DNA of 64,000 nt from Alentia gelatinosa (Eukaryota; Annelida; Polychaeta; Phyllodocida; Polynoidae). A program made the translations under genes and the position numbers. Each line of letters starts with the position of its first letter. Positions within the stretch are counted from its first letter, which is position 1. Below the pieces are notes generated by a model. That model saw only the letters and a list, made by a program, of their open reading frames with translations. It had not been told where the DNA came from and did no database searches. The stretch is from the NCBI GenBank assembly GCA_950022655.1, contig OX465587.1:22633716-22697715 (forward strand). The letters run 5' to 3'. Below, piece after piece: positions 48,001-53,952 of this stretch.

Positions 48001-49188
48001 CTTCAATTAACATTCAATCAACAATTTTTGCTCGCTCTGCCGTCGAGAAGTATGTGCTGAAATTTAGTTGATGAATAACAAAATGATAAGCATCGAAGTT
48101 GATGTAACATTTCTTACTGGAAGATTAAGAAACATATTTTAAGCTCATATAAGCCCCTCCAGTTTTGTATCTGTCTTGAATCTTTGAAAACTAAACTCAC
48201 GAAGGGTCATTCTTTTCTGGAATGTGGATGTTGGCAAAGGGGCAAGAAAGGTGAGTGAAAGAAATCTCTTTAACTGAAAGCCCAAAATGATCACCTCCTA
48301 GTCTCGCGGTCACCAAACCCAACCTCCACATGGAAACCTACGCAAATATTTCACCCAGTACATTTCAGGTCGCAAGAAGCAATGCGAAAAGTCAACTGAG
48401 ATGATGTTTGCCTTGAATGGGCAAATAAGGGGAACATCTTACATGGAGTAAGTTGGCTAGAGGGTAAAGGGTGATGGAGTAGTCAGGGTTTTAATGTAAC
48501 GGTAGGCATATATAAGATAGGCTGATTTCCATTAATCATATTTACTAGATATTTAAACAAATCAGTTATAGTGTACAATTTAGAGTAGATAACTCGAAAT
48601 GACAGCACATTGGCTATGATTTCGACTATCCAAAAGCTGTTTACTTACTCTTTTTCCAATAAAACACGCTTTCATTGTCTATTCTAAAATTCCCGTTTAT
48701 TCATAGATGATATTCAAGAGTAATTTGCTTCACTGACACTAGTCCACGCAATGGGAAAAGAAAAATACAGTAAGCACGAAGGGCCACGCTATGGGTGGTT
48801 ACTAAAATGAATGATTATTTCCAGCATTGCTTAATCGACAAAGTTTCCGCCGAATGGAGTCCATGAATTAGATAATGTAAGAAACTTATAAATAACATTA
48901 ATAGTTTATCAAATGGTTTATAGATATAGTCTATAATTGAAGTTCGTAGATCTTCAACTGTAACACAATATGTTTTCAGATAACTAATGATCACCTTGAC
49001 TCCTTATGGAGAAATCTTTCTAGACTGGTAACATGATCAGTTTTCAGAATTTGTTGCTTGTTTACCATAATCATCGCCAACCTGATCAGACATAGCCAAA
49101 ATAAGAATGGGTTACCTGAGTTCTGCGCCTCCATCCATGGGATTAGGCTTAGAATAAGGCAGGCTGAGATCCATACTGAAACCCCCAT
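1..49188 (-). CDS. Secreted multi-PAN/Apple-domain protein gene (26 exons seen, 3' end outside window)
   Basis: Seen: coding parts are one signal-peptide exon (49116-49188), a 249-bp exon (42615-42863) and 24 exons of exactly 234 bp (39915-40148, then 23 copies between 38864 and 1039). All introns have GT donors and AG acceptors. Exon 1 ends in phase 1 and every later exon is phase 1 at both ends, so all join in one frame, giving about 1,980 residues in this window. Each module has the cysteine spacing C-x3-C-x6/7-C-x12-C with a final GVTHF-type strand, as in PAN/Apple domains, which are extracellular modules that bind protein or carbohydrate. Inferred: a very long, secreted, disulfide-rich protein. 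No transmembrane segment or other domain is visible, and the stop codon lies left of position 1. Ligand and tissue are unknown. Another small extracellular cysteine-rich fold is possible, but the PAN assignment fits best. Confidence 0.78.
265..295. repeat. Poly-C/(CA)n microsatellite, one per unit
   Basis: A run of C followed by CA repeats sits at the same place in every unit (for example 1573-1596, 2870-2900, 8074-8094, 27453-27485, 32668-32697, 39164-39194). C-run and CA-run lengths differ from unit to unit, and they account for much of the unit-length variation. Confidence 0.85.
1039..1272 (-). CDS. PAN module 25 (array consensus, last in window)
   Basis: Last module visible. It has a normal donor at its low-coordinate end (GCAG|GTGAGT) followed by ordinary unit intron down to position 1, so further exons must lie outside the window. 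Confidence 0.75.
2337..2570 (-). CDS. PAN module 24 (array consensus)
   Basis: 234-bp exon, consensus protein, intact splice sites. Confidence 0.75.
3643..3876 (-). CDS. PAN module 23 (Q9H variant)
   Basis: One residue change, Gln9 to His (CAA to CAT), outside the cysteine core. Splice sites intact. Confidence 0.75.
4942..5175 (-). CDS. PAN module 22 (array consensus)
   Basis: 234-bp exon, consensus protein, intact splice sites. Confidence 0.75.
6238..6471 (-). CDS. PAN module 21 (K60R variant)
   Basis: One conservative residue change, Lys60 to Arg (AAA to AGA). All else follows the consensus. Confidence 0.75.
7540..7773 (-). CDS. PAN module 20 (array consensus)
   Basis: 234-bp exon, consensus protein, splice sites intact. 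Its adjacent intron carries the unique AAGGTCCGC variant. Confidence 0.75.
8835..9068 (-). CDS. PAN module 19 (array consensus)
   Basis: Consensus protein. An adjacent intron shares CCTAAGGGATT and TTACATGTC with the units at 5.7 and 9.6 kb. Confidence 0.75.
10134..10367 (-). CDS. PAN module 18 (array consensus)
   Basis: Consensus protein. The intron that precedes it in the transcript contains retrotransposon copy 1, so that intron is about 5.6 kb instead of 1.07 kb. Confidence 0.75.
11184..11261 (-). repeat. B2 terminal split direct repeat, copy 1
   Basis: The 78-bp 3' terminal repeat of the element. It is separated from A2 by a 95-bp A/T-rich unique stretch (11262-11356). Confidence 0.88.
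11357..11555 (-). repeat. A2 split direct repeat, copy 1
   Basis: A 199-bp second copy of the A repeat, directly abutting B1. It contains the palindrome ATTATACATGTATAAT, whose core also occurs at the insertion target. Confidence 0.88.
11556..11633 (-). repeat. B1 split direct repeat, copy 1
   Basis: A 78-bp repeat just after the recombinase reading frame (its final stop is at 11652-11654). It differs from B2 by one base (CAACAAG versus CAACGAG). Confidence 0.88.
11652..12542 (-). pseudogene. Tyrosine recombinase, Ngaro element copy 1, one stop codon
   Basis: A 297-codon frame starting MAMSIATNKSRVN and ending just before the B1 repeat. It contains an N-terminal SAM-like core-binding part (residues about 10-95), the first catalytic Arg region (RGLLRKS) and the HSLRH box. 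A TAG at 11811-11813 then cuts the frame directly after HSLRHG. The likely catalytic tyrosine (SVYRYL) lies in frame beyond the stop. The enzyme would integrate a circular DNA copy by site-specific-like strand exchange, in keeping with the lack of target duplication. It follows RT-RH by 95 bp. Confidence 0.82.
12638..14401 (-). pseudogene. Reverse transcriptase-RNase H (pol), Ngaro element copy 1, one stop codon
   Basis: One reading frame from MAVTMDAYGRQ to the stop at 12638-12640, interrupted by a single in-frame TAA at 13613-13615. The break falls at FGL*CAP, the conserved region after RT motif A. The fingers motif FRPITDCSRPF and motif A (CLVDIKSAYRSV) lie before the stop. The catalytic YLDD box lies after it (13520-13531). 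An RNase H domain follows, with IVTDSS, NVLELWPV, VTDNMQ and a final SSDNTLADQLSRL. The enzyme copies element RNA into DNA. The stop separates palm halves, so no complete RT can be made without readthrough. The same stop is in copy 2. Confidence 0.85.
14447..15409 (-). CDS. Gag-like protein, Ngaro element copy 1
   Basis: Intact reading frame of 320 codons starting at MGKKSKKQK. The frame can be extended to 15511 only through a TTG codon inside the A1 repeat, so the ATG at 15409 is preferred. Order: a basic N-terminus, a Ser/Arg-rich stretch at about residues 110-150, a Lys-rich middle, then a C-terminal nucleic-acid-binding region with a CCCH-like finger (C-x8-C-x4-C-x3-H) followed by a CCHC knuckle (C-x2-C-x4-H-x4-C). 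Gag of such elements packages the RNA. The protein is identical in the two copies and is the only undamaged frame of the element. Confidence 0.8.
   Translation of the reverse strand: MGKKSKKQKSPTKVELRKSNRIRSDTEGEAPFRSQSPATGPLSDNDPIDQRWASASEGIRSRYEKDARQKEDYLSTRMDNLEDYMRSTLGKMEKFFEKSSVEEETNEKERESSQQSERKSRKSSTSTTSRSSSESSRSSSRESACRKSKGRPKNNVFSSKKYLKKDEKIVSIEKLNLVNIKILKNLYDSGKELSGFIDHLILVGEKAETRMFTAEALINYDESVRFETIEKGIKSLSVVNPAAIVRFLSFDGTISAASMKKSVKTKSKSQGDNNVCFAFNKPEGCKYTSCKYKHSCNNCHSYGHGSYDCKTQSKDQKHSK
15479..15677 (-). repeat. A1 split direct repeat, copy 1
   Basis: A 199-bp repeat at the 5' end of the element (minus-strand sense). It matches A2 at 11357-11555 with two differences seen (GACGCC/GACCCC and AATAATAATAC/AATAATTATAC). 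Confidence 0.88.
15928..16161 (-). CDS. PAN module 17 (array consensus, between the two retrotransposons)
   Basis: Consensus protein, lying in the 1,301-bp unit that separates the two retrotransposon copies. It is part of the 5,795-bp duplicated block. Confidence 0.75.
16979..17428 (-). repeat. B1-A2-B2 split-repeat block, copy 2
   Basis: In minus-strand order: B1 at 17351-17428, A2 at 17152-17350, a 95-bp spacer and B2 at 16979-17056. A1 of this copy is at 21274-21472. Confidence 0.87.
17447..18337 (-). pseudogene. Tyrosine recombinase, Ngaro element copy 2, one stop codon
   Basis: As in copy 1, but the codon before the shared TAG (17606-17608) reads Val instead of Gly. The in-frame remainder with the probable catalytic tyrosine follows the stop. 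Confidence 0.82.
18433..20196 (-). pseudogene. Reverse transcriptase-RNase H, Ngaro element copy 2, one stop codon
   Basis: Carries the same TAA (19408-19410) after FGL as copy 1, and the same motif A, YLDD and RNase H sequences. The shared stop shows that the lesion predates the duplication. Confidence 0.85.
20242..21204 (-). CDS. Gag-like protein, Ngaro element copy 2
   Basis: 320 codons, protein identical to the copy 1 gag, including the CCCH-like finger and the CCHC knuckle near the C-terminus. One silent difference lies in a Val codon. Confidence 0.8.
   Translation of the reverse strand: MGKKSKKQKSPTKVELRKSNRIRSDTEGEAPFRSQSPATGPLSDNDPIDQRWASASEGIRSRYEKDARQKEDYLSTRMDNLEDYMRSTLGKMEKFFEKSSVEEETNEKERESSQQSERKSRKSSTSTTSRSSSESSRSSSRESACRKSKGRPKNNVFSSKKYLKKDEKIVSIEKLNLVNIKILKNLYDSGKELSGFIDHLILVGEKAETRMFTAEALINYDESVRFETIEKGIKSLSVVNPAAIVRFLSFDGTISAASMKKSVKTKSKSQGDNNVCFAFNKPEGCKYTSCKYKHSCNNCHSYGHGSYDCKTQSKDQKHSK
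21723..21956 (-). CDS. PAN module 16 (array consensus)
   Basis: Consensus protein. The intron on its downstream (lower-coordinate) side holds retrotransposon copy 2, 251 bp from the exon. Confidence 0.75.
23017..23250 (-). CDS. PAN module 15 (array consensus)
   Basis: Consensus protein; short acceptor T tract. The downstream intron has several private changes but the exon has none. Confidence 0.75.
24317..24550 (-). CDS. PAN module 14 (I33L, two silent changes)
   Basis: The most diverged exon of the homogeneous array: Leu33 plus two silent differences, in a Leu codon (CTA to CTC) and a Gln codon (CAG to CAA). Length and splice sites are unchanged. Confidence 0.75.
25618..25851 (-). CDS. PAN module 13 (I33L variant)
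   Basis: Leu33 variant with short acceptor T tract; sister unit of module 12 by shared private intron variants. Confidence 0.75.
26921..27154 (-). CDS. PAN module 12 (I33L variant)
   Basis: Leu33 variant with short acceptor T tract. Its unit is nearly the same as that of module 13 (shared GACTTCGCATGG, CACGGGGCATC and GGTTTAGTC). Confidence 0.75.
28225..28458 (-). CDS. PAN module 11 (I33L variant)
   Basis: Leu33 variant with short acceptor T tract. An adjacent intron carries CACAGCCACT and AACTGTTAAG, as does the unit of module 9. Confidence 0.75.
29529..29762 (-). CDS. PAN module 10 (array consensus)
   Basis: Consensus protein. The intron shares private variants (AAGGGGGAGG, TTGATTGATT, GACTCTGCATGG) with the unit of module 8. 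Confidence 0.75.
30834..31067 (-). CDS. PAN module 9 (I33L variant)
   Basis: One residue differs from the consensus: Ile33 after the second Cys is Leu. Short acceptor T tract. The unit pairs with that of module 11 in a two-unit duplication. Confidence 0.75.
32137..32370 (-). CDS. PAN module 8 (array consensus)
   Basis: Consensus protein. Its unit is near-identical to that of module 10, 2,608 bp away (second half of a two-unit duplication). Confidence 0.75.
33438..33671 (-). CDS. PAN module 7 (array consensus)
   Basis: 234-bp exon with consensus protein and intact splice sites. The neighbouring intron carries the GACATTTTTC variant shared with modules 4, 5, 8 and 10. Confidence 0.75.
34737..34970 (-). 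CDS. PAN module 6 (array consensus)
   Basis: Consensus protein. The acceptor tract is one T shorter (GTTTTGCAG instead of GTTTTTGCAG), but the AG and exon length are intact. Confidence 0.75.
36036..36269 (-). CDS. PAN module 5 (array consensus)
   Basis: 234-bp phase-1 exon, consensus protein. The intron between it and module 4 keeps the CTTGCACATGG variant also found at 29.4 and 32.0 kb. Confidence 0.75.
37334..37567 (-). CDS. PAN module 4 (array consensus)
   Basis: 234-bp phase-1 exon, consensus protein. The adjacent intron shares the variants TAAGTCCACG and CATACGTTC with the units around 33.2 and 38.4 kb. Confidence 0.75.
38631..38864 (-). CDS. PAN module 3 (array consensus)
   Basis: First module of the homogeneous array: 78 residues with Cys at 28, 32, 39 and 52. 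Donor is GCAG|GTGAGT and acceptor TCGTTTTTGCAG. Protein identical to the array consensus. Confidence 0.75.
39703..39914. other. Non-repetitive end of the intron between PAN modules 2 and 3
   Basis: Unit similarity ends near 39702. The remaining 212 bp up to the module 2 donor is unique. No gene feature beyond the splice site was seen. Confidence 0.6.
39915..40148 (-). CDS. Exon 3: PAN module 2, diverged four-cysteine form
   Basis: This exon is exactly 234 bp (78 residues), open throughout, with donor ATGCAG|GTAAGA and acceptor TTTTTGCAG. It keeps Cys 28, 32, 39 and 52 and motifs such as CIAS, CYSIDW, LHLEDL and GNGITH. It differs from the array modules at about 24 residues, so it is clearly older. 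The intron to its downstream side still resembles the array unit for about 840 bp, which marks it as the edge from which the array expanded. Confidence 0.75.
40278..40394. mobile_element. Short inverted-repeat element (MITE-like)
   Basis: A 117-bp hairpin whose left end CTTGCTGGGACATCCTCTC is matched in reverse by GAGAGGATGTCCCAACAAG with one mismatch. It has no coding capacity and lies in intron 2 of the PAN gene. A target duplication was not clear. Confidence 0.6.
40760..40858. mobile_element. Short inverted-repeat element (MITE-like)
   Basis: Arms of about 35 bp: TACCTTACTGGAACATACTC pairs with the reverse complement of the right end (GAGTACGTACCAGTAAGGTA). Weaker pairing extends outward through TAAAAT-type sequence. 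Non-coding, in intron 2. Confidence 0.6.
40895..41275. repeat. Degenerate G/T-rich short repeat
   Basis: Loosely repeated GGTGAAAGGGTGT-like motifs occur in two clusters (40900-41000 and 41165-41275), separated by about 160 bp of ordinary sequence. Open frames here are low-complexity by-products. Confidence 0.5.
42080..42457. mobile_element. MITE with ~24-bp terminal inverted repeats and TA flanks
   Basis: The left end AAGGCCTGTTTCCACTGTGC matches the reverse complement of the right end, GCACAGTGGAGACAGGGCTT, with two mismatches. Both sides are bordered by TA (42078-42079 and 42458-42459), as for Tc1/mariner-like elements. The interior repeats CCAGTCTGAGACTGG and TTGCGAT motifs and has a near-perfect 50-bp palindrome at 42306-42355. 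No transposase is present. It lies in intron 2 of the PAN gene. Confidence 0.75.
42615..42863 (-). CDS. Exon 2: PAN module 1, six-cysteine form
   Basis: This 249-bp exon (83 residues) has acceptor CTACCAG and donor ACACAG|GTAATA. Its cysteines are at module positions 2, 28, 32, 40, 53 and 78. The inner four match the repeated modules; the outer pair (2 and 78) is absent from them and could form the terminal disulfide typical of six-cysteine Apple domains. The end GVTHFMRIC aligns with GVTHFTR of the repeated modules. The sequence is strongly diverged from them, with its own intron context, so it is probably the ancestral N-terminal module. Confidence 0.75.
43300..43410 (+). mobile_element. 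Remnant of a non-LTR retrotransposon 3' end (RTE-like)
   Basis: A short frame reads AQDRKKWRKVVNGK and then stops. This resembles the C-terminal DR.KWR motif that ends the RT protein of many RTE-type elements. A run of ATG triplets (ATGATGATGATGAA) follows within 45 bp, like the short tandem tail of RTE elements. The frame is broken by stops upstream. Weak evidence. Confidence 0.35.
44797..45136. mobile_element. Foldback element with ~120-134-bp arms
   Basis: The left arm 44797-44930 and right arm 45021-45136 are inverted copies. Shared pieces in order: CCACCCTCTGCAATCCCACC, AGTGGTATTCTG, CTCACTA, GAAGAATTCTT, and a final CTTAGAGCCTTG. The spacer is about 90 bp. The arms differ by some substitutions and short indels. 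No coding capacity. Confidence 0.7.
45738..46292 (+). mobile_element. 5'-truncated non-LTR retrotransposon (RT C-terminus, 3' UTR, A-rich tail)
   Basis: A 112-codon open frame ends in a sequence (YRKSPLYEGNIIWNSL, then LFKIKVKEEL) like the C-terminal tail of CR1/Jockey-type reverse transcriptases, where S-LY-G--LWN-LP is conserved. The frame stops at 46074-46076. A 3' UTR follows with GCAGGGAAGAACGCC and a final CTGAATAAA plus A-rich stretch at 46274-46292. The first ~90 bp of the frame are not clearly part of the element. Only the end of the element is present, as expected for incomplete reverse transcription. Confidence 0.6.
46350..47226. mobile_element. Large inverted-repeat (foldback) element
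   Basis: Two arms of about 360-375 bp (roughly 46350-46710 and 46855-47226) are reverse complements with moderate divergence. Shared pieces include CCTATGGATAGT, CTGTAACCCAC, ACTGGCTCCCTGCTCTGTTC and ATCTAGATGATGTAT. A third, single arm of the same family is at 53953-54345. The centre (46710-46830) resembles the core of the element at 53025-53245, and a near-palindrome TAGAGCGTGCTTGCACGCGCTA is at 46843-46864. No transposase frame is visible. Confidence 0.72.
49116..49188 (-). CDS. Exon 1: signal peptide of the PAN-repeat protein
   Basis: The exon encodes 24 residues plus one base: Met-Gly, then a hydrophobic run WISACLILSLIPW, then MEAQNS. Signal peptidase would plausibly cut near MEA|QNS. 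The donor is CTCAG|GTAACC, giving phase 1, which matches the phase-1 acceptor of the exon at 42615-42863 (the split codon becomes Asp just before a Cys). A possible acceptor (CTTACTGTAG) lies two bases upstream of the ATG, so a 5' UTR exon may exist further up. No other start exon with signal peptide and matching phase was found upstream of the modules. The link over a 6.25-kb intron is inferred from phase and the signal-peptide character. Confidence 0.68.
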
Positions 49189-49959
49189 GCCTACAGTAAG
49201 GGTTGGATCCTCAGGTGTTAACTCAAACAGGTGTGGTGTGTATGTAACTCGCGGTGTGTACGTTTCCCTTTATGCACCTCCTCCACAGGCGGTTGTCGGG
49301 GTGTGGCATATAGACACCTGTGGACCGGGATTTATTCCCGTCTCACGACTCGTATCTACTATGGGCAGGGGTGCCTCTGTGGATGGCCTTTACATGTCCC
49401 ATTTTAAGGGGCACCTAAGGGGATGGGTGGGGGTGGTTGTCGGCTGCCTCTTTTTTCATTATTTTTACCCTTCTATGACAGGTACATCTGCATTATATGA
49501 AAACATAACCAATGCTAGTTTATCACAAGTTGAGGTATTCTCGCCATTGTCTCGGCCGATGTTGACTGGGTATTGGTACAAGTTGGTGGAGTCATGTTTG
49601 ATTTGAAGGCGTTTCTTTAAATGAAGGTTAACTCCGCAGCTACTACTGGGTTCATACAATTGCTAAATCAAATACTTATTTTGACAGCGAATAAATATGG
49701 TATTATTGTCAGGAGGCTTGTTTACTGGAGCAATTAGCTAATCGCTGTGTTGAGTATAATATAATTCACGTTTTCATGAGACCTAGTTCTCACCATCGTG
49801 CATATGATGGTATACATCAGGGTTTTGACTCCTGGATGTCGAAAGTGTGGGGAGGGATCCAACCACCCCGTATCACAGTTTGTAGCACTGAATCTATAAG
49901 AAAGGTGTTTCATCAAAGGCCTTAGTGTGAAACTATAGGGAACTTAGTCATGTACCCTA

Positions 49960-50330
49960 TAACCATATATTCCAAATTTAAGTGGCTGCACCACCAAGCC
50001 GGCGCTATCCCCGGGCGATGGCATTGTGGCTGTCGCCGACAGTTGCTGGCCCATTTTGTCGGTGATAATTTGCTCGGTGGAACAGAGAATAAGGTGTCCC
50101 TGTCTAACCAGGTGGCTGCAATGACTGTGCCAGCTAGCTGTAGTGTGTAAGAAAATCACTCGCTTGCCCATCATCGGCTGTCAAGTTGGAGTCTGTCAAC
50201 TACTGACATGGCCTTTGGCCCTTTTTGCTGCTGTTCCACCAAGCACATTGAAGTAGGCCGACCAGGCGTTATGAGCGCTAACTCTCACAAATCCGCCTGC
50301 AAATCATCACCAGCCAAATTCTACCTGAAT
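49960..50330. repeat. Dispersed repeat related to 52.8-52.9 kb
   Basis: The block around 49998-50085 (GGCGCTATCCCCGGGCGATGG, then GTCGCCGACAGTTGCTGGCC, then GCTCGGTGGAACAG) has a diverged counterpart at 52818-52922. More GC-rich than its surroundings. Probably fragments of one DNA-transposon-derived family; no transposase was recognised. Confidence 0.45.
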
Positions 50331-50332
50331 AG

Positions 50333-51150
50333 GTTTTTAGTAGTGGCCAGCTAGGTGGCCAACGACACCATGAGCTTACCTGGGATCCGTGTTGATCGCT
50401 CGCCGCAATATATCGTAACGCATTCAGTCAACATGGAATGGATGGCCACTACGAGCAGCCATCCCACCGACAGAGAGAGAAAATTCAGACAGTTTGGGTA
50501 CTCTGAGCGAAATTCTAGTGCCAGAGTGTGCTATACACATTCATAACATCAAGGTTTATCTTTATTTACCTTCATTGTTTGGTGTAATGCAGAATTCAGC
50601 GGATATTTGATGAGCTCTTATCATTTCCATACAAATTCCATCACAGCGGCACACTGCTCTGCTCAATACACGGCTTTTGTGGATCCAGAGTTGCATAGAA
50701 ATCTGGCCGGCCGACAGTTCTGAACACAAAATTGTAAATGCCTCCTGCAGACTATCGGTGGCAATGGCCAGCAAAAAACTGCTTCAATTGATTTTTAGCG
50801 GCAGTCAGCCAGCCGGCCGTCGACACCATGAGCTTCCCCAGGACCCATGTTGACTGCTTGCTCGCATACACCGCAACACACTCCATCAACATAGAACTGG
50901 TGGCTCCCGGAAGAAGCTATCCCACCGGCAGAGATCGAAAATTCAGACAGATTATGTACTCTGAGCGAAATCCTAATACAGGGGTGTGCAATACACATCA
51001 AGCCATATCTTTAGCTACCTTCATTTTTCGGTTTAACGTAGAATTCAGTGGATATTTGACAAGCTCTCATTATTCCTTTACAAATCCCGACACAGTAGTA
51101 CACTGCTCTGCTCAATTCACAGCTTTTGTGGATCCAGAGTGGAATAGTGC
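50333..51150. repeat. Diverged tandem duplication (~470-bp step)
   Basis: The segments 50333-50695 and 50792-51147 are similar along most of their length. Both have GACACCATGAGCTT, GAAAATTCAGACAG, TACTCTGAGCGAAAT, GGATATTTGA, ACTGCTCTGCTCAAT and CTTTTGTGGATCCAGAGT. Small open frames on both strands (up to 129 codons at 50828-51217, plus strand) follow from the repeat and match no protein family that I know. Confidence 0.65.
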
Positions 51151-52790
51151 TTGGGATGGCTCGGCACACCCCCTATCGAATGAACAGGGAACTGCAACGT
51201 CTCTATATCATTTCTGAATCAAATGCTATCATGTATTGATCCTAAATATGCGGTGTGCATAAAGGTTTATGGTTTATAATACAATTTGTCTAAATTTAAA
51301 AAAAGAAATTAAAACCTATGTCATTTACCTGAAAAATTAAGTAAAATGATCTCAAATTGTTATGGAACATATATCTAACTTGAAAATTGGGCGAAGACGT
51401 ATTAGTTTTTTTCATTTGGAGATTGATAATATATGATGGAATATATAGAAATACTAAAAAGCTGATATTGATAAAGCAGAACCCATGTCAATTTCTCCAA
51501 ACTTTCACAGTGTGTAGCAAATGTATATTATCATCATCTATCTCACCCCGGTATTTGTCTCCGTAGGCTTAACATTAGGAACTCATACTCCATGGCCATA
51601 AAGTTAGTGTACCCAATACTCAATGGCTAATTGGGTGATTCATTTTATCAATGAATAATTTTATATACAGGGTGAGATAAAATCAGAATCCCACACGATA
51701 AAAAGAACTTGGTCGGCACTCCACCTCGTTTGACCGCAGAGCAAGTCAAACTCGGTGGAATTGAAGAACACTTTTTCATTTTTTAGAACATCTCCTATAT
51801 AAATCAAGCAAATGAAATTGGGTCTAGTTTGCTTATTGGGTTAGGTCACACTTGACATAACACATTTTTTCTCATGTGGTTTTGTAATATGCCACAAAGC
51901 ACTAATTTCAATTTTAAAAAATTGTGATATTACAAATCACCAGGTGGAATCACTGCAAATTGTAGGATGGCTTTAATTAGATGTGAACTTTCCAGTTCCT
52001 TGAATGTATCTACAAACTAGTTTTCTCGGATGTACCAGACATAAAATCCCATTATACACCCTGTCAGAAAGATCCAGGTCCCACCTGTAACGAATGCATC
52101 CATTTTGCGTAGAGATATGGTGATACTCAGTTTATGGGGTTCGAGCCACCCATTGATTCTGTTAGCTCATTCAAGTAGTTCACCAGTAATAGTCTATTTC
52201 CTAGTACAAACAACTTTTGTAACCTGCTGATCTCTGTTTCATTCATTTGGAAGTGGAATTCGTCCCTAGTCAGACGCGAGACAGGTTTATTGACTGTCTA
52301 CCAACTTGACTGTCTTTTTATGCATGTACAAACAACGATGCCACCATTATGGACCTGTTTGGTTTCTGTTTGGTGATCGTGTTCGGTAGTCATGCACATT
52401 CTTCAGACAGAGAGCTGCTTACATTCTAGTTACTGTCTTACCTTATTATAGAGTATCAAAATATTTCCCTAAACATGTTAAAGAATTGAATTAACCCATC
52501 CTCCTAAACCATTAAAGTGGATCTGCTGCATGCATTGTGAAACCATATGGTAAACTGAATAAGAGATACGTAGGCGTATCACAGCAGTTCCTGACGAATA
52601 TTCCTTTTTTTCACCTTTCTGTTTACTTGTACATCTAGAATCATTTTGTTACATCTAGACACTTCTCTATTTTGTTAAAACAGTCAATGTATTTGCATAT
52701 TGTAATATGGCAAACACTGTAGAGATTTATAGCCACCTCCCCTGGGTACTTTTTTTTTGGTTCTTTTTAAGAGATATTATGATGATGTGA
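51150..52790. other. Intergenic, A/T-rich, no gene seen
   Basis: No supported exon. TACAGGGTGAGA near 51665 and ACACCCTGTCAGA near 52056 could be degraded ends of a Tc1/mariner-like MITE of about 400 bp. A small hairpin (CCACCTCGTTTGAC / GTCAAACTCGGTGG) is at 51721-51759. Confidence 0.4.
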
Positions 52791-53024
52791 ACAAATTAAA
52801 GCAGGTGTTCCATCAAACAGGCGCTAGCCCGGCCGATGACATCGTGGTGGCATTATTGTTGTTGGCGACAGTTGCCGGCCAAAAATGCGCGTCGGTTGCG
52901 ATAATCTGCTCTGTGGAACAGCCAGAAAGGTATGGCAGACCGGTGCCGCCAACTGCCAACCCATTGCCGTGTGTCCAAAACGCTGTTACTTGTTCATCGC
53001 CTCGCCGGCGTCGCCGACCGTAAT

Positions 53025-53245
53025 GCTGGGGACACACCAAGCGAATAACAGGAGCGATCTCCAGAATCGCCAACAGAAATGTTCGTGTATGTGAGATATT
53101 ATTTCATAGTAATATATATCCCACTGATAATTCAGCGCATCAGAAGCAATAATCAGGTGAAATATGAAATAATAGCTCACATATAGGCCATTTTGTATTG
53201 GCGATTGCGGAAATCGCTGCATTACTCGCTTGGTGTGTCTCCAGC
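53025..53245. mobile_element. Palindromic MITE-like element with GACACACCAAGCGA ends
   Basis: The left end GCTGGGGACACACCAAGCGA is matched by the reverse complement of the right end, TCGCTTGGTGTGTCTCCAGC, with one mismatch. Pairing continues inward through the GCGAT and ATCGCCAA blocks, for arms of about 60 bp. The middle (GTGAGATATT, ATCCCACTGATAATT) is also in the centre of the foldback element at 46.7 kb. Flanked by a GC-rich stretch (52810-53450) of unknown nature. Confidence 0.65.
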
Positions 53246-53952
53246 TTCAAGCACCTGCTGATCTACCAAATCGACCGCACGGTTGCGGGCGACAGGGTTT
53301 TCAATGGGCTGGTCCGGCCGATTCCGTCCGATTTGATGATCCATCAGGCCGATTGTCCCAGCCGATCTGAGCCGATGAGCGATATGGGCGGCCGACGTCC
53401 ACAATTCCTCCACATGGTCATCGTCCGGCCCTAACTCACTCTTGGTGGATCACGTGCAGGCTTGGTAGAACACCAGCTGGGTGCCTGCCGAGCGGTGTAT
53501 GTGCGCCTTGTGGTCGTTGGCGGGCTAGAAATAGGGTTGATATAGACAATACTGATACAAGACATATAGATATTAGACATATAAAAAGGACTAGACCGGA
53601 CTTTTAAAGTCAAACCGTTAACGACATTTATGTGGTACAATAAGAAAAGAACGTAGGGAGATCTGTACAATTTGATGTCCTCTAGGTTTTGTATATCCAT
53701 AATAGAACTTCCACTCATCCATGGTTGAGATTTATTTCACGGTGTAAAAGGAGGATAACCCCCGGGAGAAAAACTCAAGACCTGTGTGCACAGATTTACC
53801 TAGAGATTTTCAACCCACCCGCCACTGGGAACACCGCACAGGTCTACGCTCGAGCAGATTTTGCCGTCGACTTTTCCCATCCCCCTGCTGTTGGCCTCAC
53901 AATTGCAATATTTTCAGAGCAAATTCTCAAGCATATCTCAAAGACCAAATTA

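Larger units (their letters stand above)
42864..49115 (-). other. Intron 1 of the PAN-repeat gene
   Basis: A 6.25-kb stretch between the signal-peptide exon and PAN module 1. It contains an RTE-like remnant (43.2-43.4 kb), a foldback element (44.8-45.1 kb), an 18-bp C run (45268-45285), a non-LTR 3' fragment (45.8-46.3 kb) and the large inverted-repeat element (46.35-47.23 kb). The stretches 43460-44790 and 47240-48990 are A/T-rich and hold nothing that I recognise. Confidence 0.55.

Noticed and set aside
49058..49606. 182-codon plus-strand frame
   Set aside because: It overlaps the signal-peptide exon on the other strand, shows no domain, and its amino-acid make-up looks like chance reading of G/T-rich sequence.
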